64,000 bases of DNA from Stutzerimonas kunmingensis (GCF_900114065.1 NZ_FORS01000007.1:176699-240698), one strand, 5' to 3'; shown: positions 50,464-59,151, counted from the stretch's first letter. The notes: generated from the letters alone by a model not told the origin. A program made the numbers and translations.

Positions 50464-51929
50464 CAAACCACCTTCGCCAACAACTATTTAAACCACTTAA
50501 AGAGCTAACACTCTTTAGCTACCATGCGCATGGAAGTACTATAACAAAAGATGGTTCTGGCCTGCCGTTTTGCTGTTGGCCTGATGGCACGCCCAATAAC
50601 GTCGCAAATCTCTACATGCTCGCACTACGTGACCGCCCTGGCCGAGGTGGAAAAGGCCTATCAAGGCACGGCGGTAAAGGCGGAAGCATTGGGGAGTATG
50701 CATCCAAAATAAGCCCACTAGTTCGCTACTGCTTCAGATACCGAACTGACTTTATAGGACTGTCTGACCAACAGTTCTCAGACTTCATTGACGAATTAAG
50801 AAAGGAGCGATCTGTCAACGATCCCACTGTAAATAGGCGCACCGAAACTACACTCCTAGCAATTGGTAGGATCTGTCTAGATTTTTTGCAATTCGTAGGA
50901 CGTCTTTATGGCGACGATGCATTTGTATCAGAGAATGGAACCATCCGCGCCGTAATGAAAACATTTACTATCACAACGCGCTCAGGAAGAACGATAAAGC
51001 GGAGTTATCTGCATCACCACTCTCTTCATGTATCTGGAACGCGCTACCACACGCGCGATCCGATCCCGAGCGAACATATAAAGCTTTTGCGAGATTCAGC
51101 AAACAAAATCCACCCATCGAGACACCTTCAACTTCGACGGAATCTGGTGATTTCCTTGCTTGAGCATACGGGCGCTCGACGCAGCGAGATAATTGAAATT
51201 ACCGTTTCGGACATACGTAATGCCATGAACATGTCGTTCCCATTGCTACGTCTGCGAACCTTGAAACGTGGAACCTATTCCGAGCGTTTTATCCCGATTT
51301 CAAGAGTGGTACTAAGCGAAGCTAAGAAATATATTCAGTTTGCCCGCAGAATATCTCTTCGCAACTTCAAGGACACGGATCACGACAGACTCTTTGTTCA
51401 AGAAAAGACTGGTAAGCCGCTCGGTGCCTGCAGTATTACGAATGAAATGATTCAACTTAGAAGTCACGCCGGCATCGAAGAAAAAGTCTGTGCACACATG
51501 TTCCGCCATGCTTTCATCACCAATCTTTTCGTACTCCTAATCAAAAGACACAAGTTCAAGCAAAAGGACGACTTCAGAAGCGCCCTGCTTAATAGCAAAA
51601 AGTTTCTTTACGACGTCATGCTGTGGACTGGCCACAAAGATCCCCTCTCGGTAGAACGGTATATTCATCTTGCATTCGCCAAACTTGATGGATACGAAGA
51701 CATCGTTTCATCTGCCCATATAATCAGGACTAACCGTATATATGACCAGGCCGAGGAGCTACTTCTGAACGCATTAAAAAATGGTATGCCAGTTGACGAG
51801 TACGTGCGTGAACTGGAGAAGCTAAAGCAACTTCGGCAAGAAGATCTCAAGAAAGAGACAAAGGAAGAGGAAGAGGAAGAGAATACGGAGTCAGTCAAAA
51901 GCTGGGAGCATTGGCATAACCACCTTTGA
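50460..51929 (+). CDS. ginD: Third tyrosine recombinase (GinD-like)
   Basis: The best-conserved of the three recombinases, 489 residues. Box I is EHTGARRSEI (Arg near 240), box II is HMFRHAF (His near 346, Arg near 349), and box III is WTGHKDPLSVERY with Tyr near 401. The C-terminus is an acidic/lysine-rich tail. The GTG start overlaps the stop of the preceding gene. As the last gene of a four-gene coupled operon, it is presumably required jointly with the other two for integration and excision. Confidence 0.85.
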   Translation: MTNHLRQQLFKPLKELTLFSYHAHGSTITKDGSGLPFCCWPDGTPNNVANLYMLALRDRPGRGGKGLSRHGGKGGSIGEYASKISPLVRYCFRYRTDFIGLSDQQFSDFIDELRKERSVNDPTVNRRTETTLLAIGRICLDFLQFVGRLYGDDAFVSENGTIRAVMKTFTITTRSGRTIKRSYLHHHSLHVSGTRYHTRDPIPSEHIKLLRDSANKIHPSRHLQLRRNLVISLLEHTGARRSEIIEITVSDIRNAMNMSFPLLRLRTLKRGTYSERFIPISRVVLSEAKKYIQFARRISLRNFKDTDHDRLFVQEKTGKPLGACSITNEMIQLRSHAGIEEKVCAHMFRHAFITNLFVLLIKRHKFKQKDDFRSALLNSKKFLYDVMLWTGHKDPLSVERYIHLAFAKLDGYEDIVSSAHIIRTNRIYDQAEELLLNALKNGMPVDEYVRELEKLKQLRQEDLKKETKEEEEEENTESVKSWEHWHNHL

Positions 51930-51995
51930 ATGTTGCGATACAACTCGCTTCACTGCCGAAGCGTCCATAAAGCGCGTGTCTAATGACGACGACGT

Positions 51996-52214
51996 TTACC
52001 GGTCGTTCACTGGGGCGAAAGAGACAATCCGCTCCTGCCCGTGCAAGGTGGCATCCTGAATGCCCGACTCAATCCGTAGGGCTCTGTCCGGATAGATGTC
52101 CTTGAGGTTCGTCATCACCTGACCCTTGTCAAGGCTGAAGATCACTTGGCCGTTGTGATCAACCAGGAATGCATGGTCGATGCCGCCAAAGTCCACGACA
52201 TCTATGATCCTCCA
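51996..52214 (-). pseudogene. Fragment of a dCache-type sensory domain (chemoreceptor-like)
   Basis: About 72 codons read as part of a periplasmic dCache domain (GGIDHAFLVDHNGQVIFSLDK, IVSFAPVNDR), the kind found in methyl-accepting chemotaxis proteins and diguanylate cyclases. There is no proper start, membrane segment or signalling domain, and the frame ends at a stop within the domain. The codon use is Pseudomonas-like, unlike the recombinase operon. It looks like a cargo scrap left by earlier rearrangement. Confidence 0.6.
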
Positions 52215-52304
52215 CTAGGGTGTCAAGGGTGAACCGTCGCTTAAGTTCCGGAGCACACATTTACAAAGGGCCGAAATCTGCAAAAAACGGGCACGTCGAC
52301 TCTA

Positions 52305-52314
52305 CGAATGGCAA
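52305..52314 (-). repeat. Inverted copy of the left-end arm (CGAATGGCAA on the plus strand)
   Basis: Exact inverted copy of TTGCCATTCG at 45402-45411. It lies between the sensory-domain fragment and the second hrpB. It could mark an inner recombinase-binding arm or a true end of the recombinase module. Confidence 0.45.
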
Positions 52315-52435
52315 TACGGTAAAACTCGCACGGCCCTAGTACGCCGGTTGACTGGCACACTCAACAGAGAGCCAACCTGCGTTGCTCTCGAGGCAACACT
52401 GGGTTCCGGTTCACACGCCCGCATTGAGCAACAGC

Positions 52436-54961
52436 CTACGATTTTCGCGGCTTAGCTCTAGCTGTAGCCTGGGCCACAAGCGGGTCCTCAGGCCAGTAAT
52501 GCTTAGGGTACCTACCTCGTAAATCTTTCTTCACTTCCGCGTAGGTATTGCGCCAGAAACTCGCCAGGTCCTGGGTGACCTGCACCGGGCGCTGGGCCGG
52601 GGACAGCAGGTGCAGCTTGACGCCCTGACGGCCACCGGCGATGCGCGGAGTGTCGGCGAGGCCGAACAGCTCTTGGAGGCGCACCGCGAGAACCGGCATC
52701 TCGTCGCTGTAGTCGAGGCGGATGCGCGAGCCGGAGGGCACTTCCAGCGTACGCGGCGCCAGCTCGTCGAGGCGTTGCGGCAGCGGCCAGGGCAGCAGGC
52801 CATGGAGGATGCCGGCGAGGTCGAGGTTGGCGAAATGGCTGAGGCGGCTGACCTTGCCCAGCCAGGGCTGCAGCCACTCCTCCAGGCTGGCCAGAAGCGC
52901 CGCGTCGGAGAGGTCTGGCCATTCGCTGCTGCCCGTGTCGGCCAGGTCCAGTCGGCGCAGCAGCGCCACCCGCGCCTGCCACTGGCGCAGCTCCGCACTC
53001 CACGGCAGCAGCTCCAGCCCCTTGCGTCGCACCAGACCGAGCAGCGCACGCGAGCGGGCCTCGTCATCCAGTTCGGCAAGGGCTTCGCGGGCCAGCACCA
53101 ACTCACCCACTTTCACCTGACGTTCGGCGCGCAGCACACCTTCGCGCTCTTCCCAGTCGAGCAGGTCCTGGCACCTTACCTGTTCGGCCAGAGGGCCGTC
53201 GAACAGTGCGGGATCAAGGTCGGCCGCGAGATAGATGCGCTCTTCACGCTGGCCCTGGCGGCTACCGAGATCGGCGATCACCAACCAGGGCTCCTTCATC
53301 AGCGCATCCGGCTCGCCAAAGGTGGCTGCACGGCCATTGGCCAGCCGATAATCGGCCCCTCCGGCACGACGTTGCTGGGCAATGCGGTCCGGGTAGGCGA
53401 ACGCCAGCAGGCAGCCGAGCCAGCGCGGGTGATCCGGATCGGCCACCGGCTCGCTGGCCGGGCCACGCAGGTAGGAACGGAACTGCCGCGCCAGCTGGCG
53501 AGCACGCTGCACGCCGCCACGAGCGCCACGCGCTGCCTTGTCGTTACCGGCCAGCAAGGCGAGGCGGCTGTGCAGGTCGGCACCGCCACCACGCAGGATG
53601 TCGCGCTCGCCCAGTAGGGCGGCGAGGTCACAGGCCAGGCCGCCGAGTCCCAGGGCGTGGCCACGTAACAGCAGGTGGGCAATGCGCGGATGGGCGGGCA
53701 GTTCGGCCATGGCCTGGCCATGGCGGGTCAAGTTGCCATCGTCGGCCAGTGCGCCGAGGCGTTGCAGCAGGTCACGGCCCTGGGCGTAGGCAGCCGTGGG
53801 CGGCGGATCGAGCCAGGCCAGTTCATTGGGATCACCAATCCCCCAGCGCGCCAGTTGCAACGCCAGTCCGGCAAGGTCGGCCTGGAGGATTTCCGCGCTC
53901 CCGTGGGCGGCCAGTTGCTCATGCTGGGCCTCAGACCAGAGCCGGTAGCAGGCACCCGGCTGCAGACGGCCGGCACGGCCGGCACGCTGGGTCGCGGAGG
54001 AGCGGGAAATACGCTGGGTGTCCAGGCGAGTCATGCCACTGGCCGGGTCGAAGCGCGGTACACGCTCCAGGCCCGCGTCCACCACCACGCGCACGCCATC
54101 GATGGTCAGGCTGGTCTCGGCGATGTTGGTGGCCAGCACCACCTTGCGCTTGCCCGCCGGTGCCGGCTCGATGGCCGCGCGCTGGGCAGCGAGGTCCAGT
54201 TCACCGTGGAGCGGGCAGAGCAGGATCTCTGACCGGCCAGCGAGGCGCTCGGCCAACTGCTCGGCGACGCGGCGAATCTCCGCCTGGCCGGGGAGGAACA
54301 CCAGCAGGCTGCCAGGTTCATCGGCCAGGGCCTGGAGCATGGTCTGTACCACCCGGGGTTCGAGCGCCTCGCCGATCTGACTCGGCCGCCCCCAACGCTG
54401 CTCCACCGGATACATGCGACCTTCGCTGCGTACCACAGGCGCCTCGTCCAGCAGGCGCGACAGGCGCTCGCCTTCCAGCGTGGCGGACATCAGCAGCACC
54501 TTCAGCGGCGGTTCGTCGCGCAACAACTCACGGCCGTTGAGACACAAGGCCAACGCCAGATCGGCATCGAGACTACGCAGATGATACTCATCAAATATGA
54601 GCAGCCCAACGCCATCTAGGGCAGGATCGTCTTGAAGCCGACGAGTAAGAATGCCTTCAGTCACTACTTCAATTCGAGTCTGTGGTCCGACCTTACTCTC
54701 CAAGCGAATTCGATAGCCGACTGTTTGCCCAACGCTTTCTCCCAGCTCGCTCGCCAGTCGCTCAGCTGCGGCTCTGGCAGCTAGTCGACGTGGTTCGAGC
54801 ATGACAATAGTCTGGTCGGCCAGCCAAGGCTCTTCCAGCAGCGCTATTGGTACTCGCGTTGTTTTGCCTGCCCCCGGCGCTGCCTCAAGTACAACTTCAT
54901 TACGTGCAGACAAGGCATCTCTTAAAGCGGGCAAAACAGATTCAATCGGCAACAAACTCAT
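52436..54961 (-). CDS. hrpB: ATP-dependent helicase HrpB, complete second copy
   Basis: Full-length HrpB of 841 residues: Walker A APGAGKTTRVP near residue 30, DExH box DEYH near 130, MSATLEGERL, QRAGRAGRLQPG, and the HrpB-specific C-terminus. The box is followed by LRSLDAD instead of the usual ERSLDAD. The ATG at 54961 has AGGAG upstream. Codon use shifts inside the gene: roughly the first 400 bases and the last 120 bases are A+T-richer than the G+C-rich middle, suggesting a mosaic. It would replace the broken copy at 43250-45400. Confidence 0.92.
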   Translation of the reverse strand: MSLLPIESVLPALRDALSARNEVVLEAAPGAGKTTRVPIALLEEPWLADQTIVMLEPRRLAARAAAERLASELGESVGQTVGYRIRLESKVGPQTRIEVVTEGILTRRLQDDPALDGVGLLIFDEYHLRSLDADLALALCLNGRELLRDEPPLKVLLMSATLEGERLSRLLDEAPVVRSEGRMYPVEQRWGRPSQIGEALEPRVVQTMLQALADEPGSLLVFLPGQAEIRRVAEQLAERLAGRSEILLCPLHGELDLAAQRAAIEPAPAGKRKVVLATNIAETSLTIDGVRVVVDAGLERVPRFDPASGMTRLDTQRISRSSATQRAGRAGRLQPGACYRLWSEAQHEQLAAHGSAEILQADLAGLALQLARWGIGDPNELAWLDPPPTAAYAQGRDLLQRLGALADDGNLTRHGQAMAELPAHPRIAHLLLRGHALGLGGLACDLAALLGERDILRGGGADLHSRLALLAGNDKAARGARGGVQRARQLARQFRSYLRGPASEPVADPDHPRWLGCLLAFAYPDRIAQQRRAGGADYRLANGRAATFGEPDALMKEPWLVIADLGSRQGQREERIYLAADLDPALFDGPLAEQVRCQDLLDWEEREGVLRAERQVKVGELVLAREALAELDDEARSRALLGLVRRKGLELLPWSAELRQWQARVALLRRLDLADTGSSEWPDLSDAALLASLEEWLQPWLGKVSRLSHFANLDLAGILHGLLPWPLPQRLDELAPRTLEVPSGSRIRLDYSDEMPVLAVRLQELFGLADTPRIAGGRQGVKLHLLSPAQRPVQVTQDLASFWRNTYAEVKKDLRGRYPKHYWPEDPLVAQATARAKPRKS

Positions 54962-55173
54962 GATGGCTCCTAGCTGAGCCACCAATTATAGATACGAGGG
55001 AAGCTGTTACGGCACGGCGGTATGTCAATCACGCCCAGTGCACGGCTCCCTTCGGGCCGCTCAGAGATAAACGGGGCCTATTTAAACGGCATGATGGACA
55101 TCAAGGCCACAGCCAGCATCTGCCCCTTGAACACCTGACGAGGGGGATCCTCTTGCCAGTGTTGCGCCCCGGC

Positions 55174-55452
55174 TCAGCTGGCTCCGTGATCCGAAAACAT
55201 CGGATCATTTAACAGCCAGCTGACTAACACCGGATGTAGAGGTCCATGCTTGTCGGCCAATAGGGAAAGCTCTTGCTTGGATCGCTCTTCCACTCGACCA
55301 GCCAACCAGACGGCTTCTGCTGTCGGGTAATGCCGAAGTAGATTATTTGCTTGGTACCGTACGTTTTCAGGAAGGCTCGTGTCCCTAGCCAGCTCCTGTA
55401 GGAAGTCCCGTGTTTGAACAACGCTACGGGTGCGCTCATGGGCCATCGTCAT
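55174..55452 (-). CDS. BPSL0761-family small protein
   Basis: Protein of 92 residues starting MTMAHERTRSVVQTRDFLQEL, a pattern of the BPSL0761 family of small proteins found in accessory regions of proteobacteria. Its function is not known. The ATG at 55452 has AGGAG seven bases upstream. The 188 bases between this gene and hrpB hold nothing I can identify. Confidence 0.7.
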   Translation of the reverse strand: MTMAHERTRSVVQTRDFLQELARDTSLPENVRYQANNLLRHYPTAEAVWLAGRVEERSKQELSLLADKHGPLHPVLVSWLLNDPMFSDHGAS

Positions 55453-55525
55453 GGTATTGCTCCTGAAATGTCCGCGGGGAGAGGCGGCTTCTCGTCACTC
55501 AACATGAGTCGTCAGCCTCTCCGCC

Positions 55526-56710
55526 TCACTTTTCGATCACTGCATTGAGCGCGCCAGAGCCATCCCATATGGGGTAAGGGAGCCCTTTCACCTTCTTATC
55601 CTCGACGAGGAAGGCCAGGCTATAGCGCGCGCGGGTAATCGCGACGTATAGCTTGTTTCGCGACTCCTCCGTCTTATCCTTGTCGAACACTTTGGCATTT
55701 CCGCCAATGAACTTCAGATGTTTATCTGACGGGATCACAAGCACTCGATCAAAGCCTAAGCCTTTGCAGGAACCGAACGTATAACAGATAAGGTTACCCG
55801 GTAGGTATCCAGTGCCGGTGGTGGACGACCAGCGCAGTACTTGAGGCTGAAACGCTGCCAAGTAATCGCTCACCTGAGATTGTTTCACTATGAAGGTGCC
55901 ATGGTGATGCGATATTTCGTCTGGCACTTTCTCGACACCTGTTACCGTCTTGTCATACAGCCCCAGGTGGATCGTGTCGGAGAGGTCGCAGATTTCTTGT
56001 ATGCACCTGCGATTCTTCGGCATCGAATGCTTTTCGAACTTCATTTTCCCGACGAAGTAATCGACCTTCTGTTGAGGCGTCTGCGGAGCCTTATGGCCGA
56101 ACGTCGTTGTGTAGATTGTCTGTCGAAAGTCGCCCACACAACAGATCGAGTCGACCATGACCTTGTTGAGTGATTTGATCACGTCGTAGTCCCAACCGAC
56201 CAAATCCTGCACTTCATCAAAATAGACCCTTTGATAAATCTCCTTCAACCGCTTGGCAGGGGCATTTTTGGATAGTTTCGCAATGAGGGTCGCAAGCTTT
56301 GCCAAAAACCCGGAGTACGCCTTTGTTTTGCAGGGCGTCAGGTAATGCAGTGGATTGATCGTGCCATCTTCCGATTTTTCAGCTCTGCCTTCAATGTAGT
56401 AGGTTGTACCTGATATTAAGTGAGGGTTGTTCTCAGTGAACGAGATAGTCGTGATCCGATCTGGAAATACCTCGCTCTGATAGGGACGCACCATATCTTC
56501 CAGGTAAAAAGAGAACAGCCCCTTGACGACGAAGTGCTCACTGCTAGCACCGTACAACTCAACAAAACGAGAGCGCAACTCTGCCTGATTATTGGTTGTA
56601 TAGGTGACTACAAGCACACGTCCACCAGCCTTGATGGTCTCAATGGCTTCAGTAATGATCTTGTGCGTTTTCCCTGATCCGGCGCCTGCGACCCAGAGTT
56701 CGTTAGGCAA
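55526..56710 (-). CDS. UvrD/Rep-like helicase of a Gabija-like defence pair (GajB-like)
   Basis: Superfamily 1 helicase-type protein of 394 residues. Walker A GAGSGKT is at residues 9-15, with VVTYTTNNQAELRSRF and motif II FDEVQD near 165. GDFRQTIYTTTFG (motif III-like) follows, and motif VI is YVAITRARYSLAFLVED. It overlaps the OLD-family gene upstream by 8 bases. An OLD nuclease followed by a UvrD-like helicase is the Gabija gene order. It is somewhat shorter than described GajB, so the subtype is uncertain. Confidence 0.82.
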   Translation of the reverse strand: MPNELWVAGAGSGKTHKIITEAIETIKAGGRVLVVTYTTNNQAELRSRFVELYGASSEHFVVKGLFSFYLEDMVRPYQSEVFPDRITTISFTENNPHLISGTTYYIEGRAEKSEDGTINPLHYLTPCKTKAYSGFLAKLATLIAKLSKNAPAKRLKEIYQRVYFDEVQDLVGWDYDVIKSLNKVMVDSICCVGDFRQTIYTTTFGHKAPQTPQQKVDYFVGKMKFEKHSMPKNRRCIQEICDLSDTIHLGLYDKTVTGVEKVPDEISHHHGTFIVKQSQVSDYLAAFQPQVLRWSSTTGTGYLPGNLICYTFGSCKGLGFDRVLVIPSDKHLKFIGGNAKVFDKDKTEESRNKLYVAITRARYSLAFLVEDKKVKGLPYPIWDGSGALNAVIEK

Positions 56711-58361
56711 AATCGAGCACCTCGTCTAGAAAGGCTGGGTACTTGAAGTCCAGTGCGCCATCGAACAGTTTGACCGCAGAGTCGACCTTGCGAGCGCCTT
56801 TACCGTTGCCCTTTACGCTCTTGAACCAACGGATCAAATTTTCCCTTCGATCCTCCAGAGAGACCTCTGCGTTGTAGATATTGAAGGTTTCCGTCGACAA
56901 GACTTCCTTTGCGAAAGCGTCAAGGGTTTTAATGTCAACTGCGTTGGCATAAATCATCGCTGGCTCAAGCGAAAATTCGGCGTCGTTCATCGACGAGTAC
57001 AGCTTGATGTTAGGAAACGCAGCGTATTCCAGACGTCCTTGTACAACGTTACCGTTATAGTCGCCGTCATTATCCCTGAGCACATGGATCTTGGTGCCGA
57101 TCTCTTTACCGACTTCGATGAACGTCTTGAAACCTACACCGCGTACCACGATGATATCTATCCCGTCCTGCTCAGGCAGTCGGTTGTGTTTTCGTTGGTA
57201 GATTTTCTTGAGCACCAGTTCGTCCGACGGCCCCTCGACCAGGATGACCTTGCCCGACAGTGCCACCCGCAAGGTGTCGTAGCCAGGAAGACGCTTGAGG
57301 GTCTTCACCACTTTAGCGTCTAGCGTGTGCAGCCTTTTGTACCCTGACTGCACAAGGCAAATTTTGTCGATACTCAGCTTGTTCAACACATACGAGCTGT
57401 GGGTGGTCAGGAACAGCTGCTTGTCTCCTCGCTGGGTTTCGATGTAGTGCACAAGCTTGTTCAGATTGGTGTGAGATAGATGATTTTCGGGCTCTTCCAT
57501 CATCACCAGATCGATGTCGTGGGATTTGTTCTGAATGGCCAGTTTAATCTGCACATTGCTCTGTTCACCCTTGCCGATGAGGTGAAAAGGCACATCATCG
57601 ACCTCAAGCTGTAGGCCGGTCTGGATGGAGCCCGCAGGTAACGTACTTGCTGCAATGGTGAGCTTGCTATCGGTGATAAGGTGACCCGCATCAAGGCTGG
57701 CATTGACCGTCCTGACCTCCCCGGAGTTGTTAAACACCTGCAGGTTTTCACGATAATTGAGGGTCAGCTTGACGAGCTCTTCCTTCGCCAATGCGGTGTT
57801 GAGAATGCTCGAAATGTACTGGTTCTTCCCCATGGTTGGGTGGATACGTGTGGGGTCGATGTACAGCGCCTTAAACTTCTTAGCGATCGGTTTTATCGGA
57901 TTCCAACCGAAATCGAGCCATTCCACCTTATAGAATTCGATCGGAATGCTGGTGATGTTCGGCTTGGTCAGCAGGTGGCTCTCGTATACGGCCTCCAGCG
58001 ACGGGTCGAAACAGGCTTGTACCAAGACGCCCTGGGCGTCAGCCTTGAGGCTGTTGTTCGAGCCTCGGTACTCAGGCACACCGTCAATGTAGGCTTCGAT
58101 GATAAGGCTGGGCAGGTGCTTGGAGCTCAAGTCAGAGGCGAGAAACCGCGTGACGGCATCCTGATTGAAAAGATCAGGGGAGAACTCGCCGTTGAAGGGC
58201 CGTCCACGATGATTGTAATTGAGCACAATTTCTAACGCTTCCAAGATTGTGCTTTTACCAGCATTGTTGTCGCCGACGAAAATATTGACGTCGTCGTTGA
58301 ATTCTAGAAGTTCGTCGCGAAATTTTTTGAAGTTGATCAGCTTGATGGCTTTAACGTGCAC
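56703..58361 (-). CDS. OLD-family ATPase/TOPRIM endonuclease of a Gabija-like defence pair (GajA-like)
   Basis: Protein of 552 residues with an ABC-type ATPase and a TOPRIM nuclease domain. Walker A is GDNNAGKS (30-37). A signature-like GKGEQSN, Walker B DLVMMEEPENHLSH and TTHSSY follow. TOPRIM has VILVEGPSDE near 373 and LRDNDGDY near 425. All residues expected for ATP binding and metal-dependent cutting are visible. The GTG start at 58361 has AGGGA upstream. With the coupled helicase it forms a two-gene anti-phage candidate; the family cuts DNA when nucleotides are depleted (known for Gabija, inferred here). Confidence 0.85.
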   Translation of the reverse strand: MHVKAIKLINFKKFRDELLEFNDDVNIFVGDNNAGKSTILEALEIVLNYNHRGRPFNGEFSPDLFNQDAVTRFLASDLSSKHLPSLIIEAYIDGVPEYRGSNNSLKADAQGVLVQACFDPSLEAVYESHLLTKPNITSIPIEFYKVEWLDFGWNPIKPIAKKFKALYIDPTRIHPTMGKNQYISSILNTALAKEELVKLTLNYRENLQVFNNSGEVRTVNASLDAGHLITDSKLTIAASTLPAGSIQTGLQLEVDDVPFHLIGKGEQSNVQIKLAIQNKSHDIDLVMMEEPENHLSHTNLNKLVHYIETQRGDKQLFLTTHSSYVLNKLSIDKICLVQSGYKRLHTLDAKVVKTLKRLPGYDTLRVALSGKVILVEGPSDELVLKKIYQRKHNRLPEQDGIDIIVVRGVGFKTFIEVGKEIGTKIHVLRDNDGDYNGNVVQGRLEYAAFPNIKLYSSMNDAEFSLEPAMIYANAVDIKTLDAFAKEVLSTETFNIYNAEVSLEDRRENLIRWFKSVKGNGKGARKVDSAVKLFDGALDFKYPAFLDEVLDFA

Positions 58362-58523
58362 TCTAAATCCCTCTAGGCATCGCTTGATAATGGCGTATTA
58401 CCATGGCAAATGAACCGTACCTTGGGTGGTGTGTGCTGTCCATATGGCTATCAGCTGAAGACGAACGTCTAGAGCAGTTTTGAATCACCTCGAGTGCCGT
58501 GGTCACATCTAATGCCTGCTTTT

Positions 58524-58690
58524 GGCCCAGAGTGTGTAAAAACGCTTCGTCAAAATTGAAGTGCGCGCGTCTACGTGAAATCTGAAATTTTTCGGCACCT
58601 CAGCAGATGTGGATTTCGCCCAGATGCGCGATTTCCAGTCCGGTTTTGAGTACCTGTCGCGCTCGAAAACGTTTTTACACAGCCTCGGCC
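58524..58690. repeat. MITE-like element with 12-bp terminal inverted repeats
   Basis: TGTGTAAAAACG at 58533-58544 is exactly inverted at 58670-58681 (CGTTTTTACACA). GGCC lies five bases outside each arm, so the imperfect repeat is about 21 bp and the unit 149-167 bp. A 68-codon open frame inside it has no ribosome site and looks accidental. No transposase is present. The rest of the 58362-58839 gap shows no gene. Confidence 0.55.
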
Positions 58691-58839
58691 GATTGCAGCC
58701 GGTGACGACAGGCACCTGTCGGCCAAAAGCTGCCTGTCGTTGAGTGCAATTTTTGACTCATGGCTGCCAGCAACGGCAGCAGTTAAAATGCTCAGAGACG
58801 ATCACTCAACGAGCAATAGACCTAGTTTGTTCGACCGAG

Positions 58840-59109
58840 CTAGATTAGTAAAAGCTCTTTCACTTTTTGCTTGATTTCAGCAGGGCTTTCTTCAAATCCG
58901 TATTTACCGGCATTATCTTTAGAAGAGTTATATCCCAAGAAATAACCATTGTATTGAAAGTAGTTAGTGTCAATTTTTCGCCTGCTTGGCTTGCCTTTTT
59001 CCAGCATATCCAGAAGCGTTTTTAAGTGTGAGCGTGTTAGCCAGAATTTTAGAAGTAATCCGCTCCCTAGCACTTCAGTGCCGATCATTGGAGCTGCTTG
59101 AAAGCCCAA
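58840..59109 (-). CDS. Hypothetical small protein
   Basis: Open frame of 89 codons, A+T-rich compared with flanks, with a basic middle (KGKPSRRK) and an aromatic stretch (TNYFQYNGYFLGYN). I do not recognise the family. It may be a remnant, since its N-terminal 15 residues look unlike the remainder and no ribosome site is clear. An inner ATG (MIGTEVLG) is an alternative start. Confidence 0.35.
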   Translation of the reverse strand: MGFQAAPMIGTEVLGSGLLLKFWLTRSHLKTLLDMLEKGKPSRRKIDTNYFQYNGYFLGYNSSKDNAGKYGFEESPAEIKQKVKELLLI

Positions 59110-59151
59110 GGCCTAGCTCAGGGCTAGTCGTCTACACCAGTTCCGCTATGT

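Larger units (their letters stand above)
45395..52320. mobile_element. GInt-like integrative island, recombinase module (right limit uncertain)
   Basis: An A+T-richer segment starts at the broken hrpB and opens with a four-gene operon (three tyrosine recombinases plus a small helical protein). This is the layout described for ginABCD of GInt genomic islands. The left limit is firm, set by loss of hrpB homology. The right limit given here is only the inverted copy of the end sequence at 52305-52314. The cargo may run on through the second hrpB and the defence and metal genes past the end of the window. Confidence 0.7.

Noticed and set aside
58509..58715. Minus-strand ORF of 68 codons
   Set aside because: It lies almost entirely inside the inverted-repeat unit, with its ends reading through the repeat arms, so coding is unlikely.
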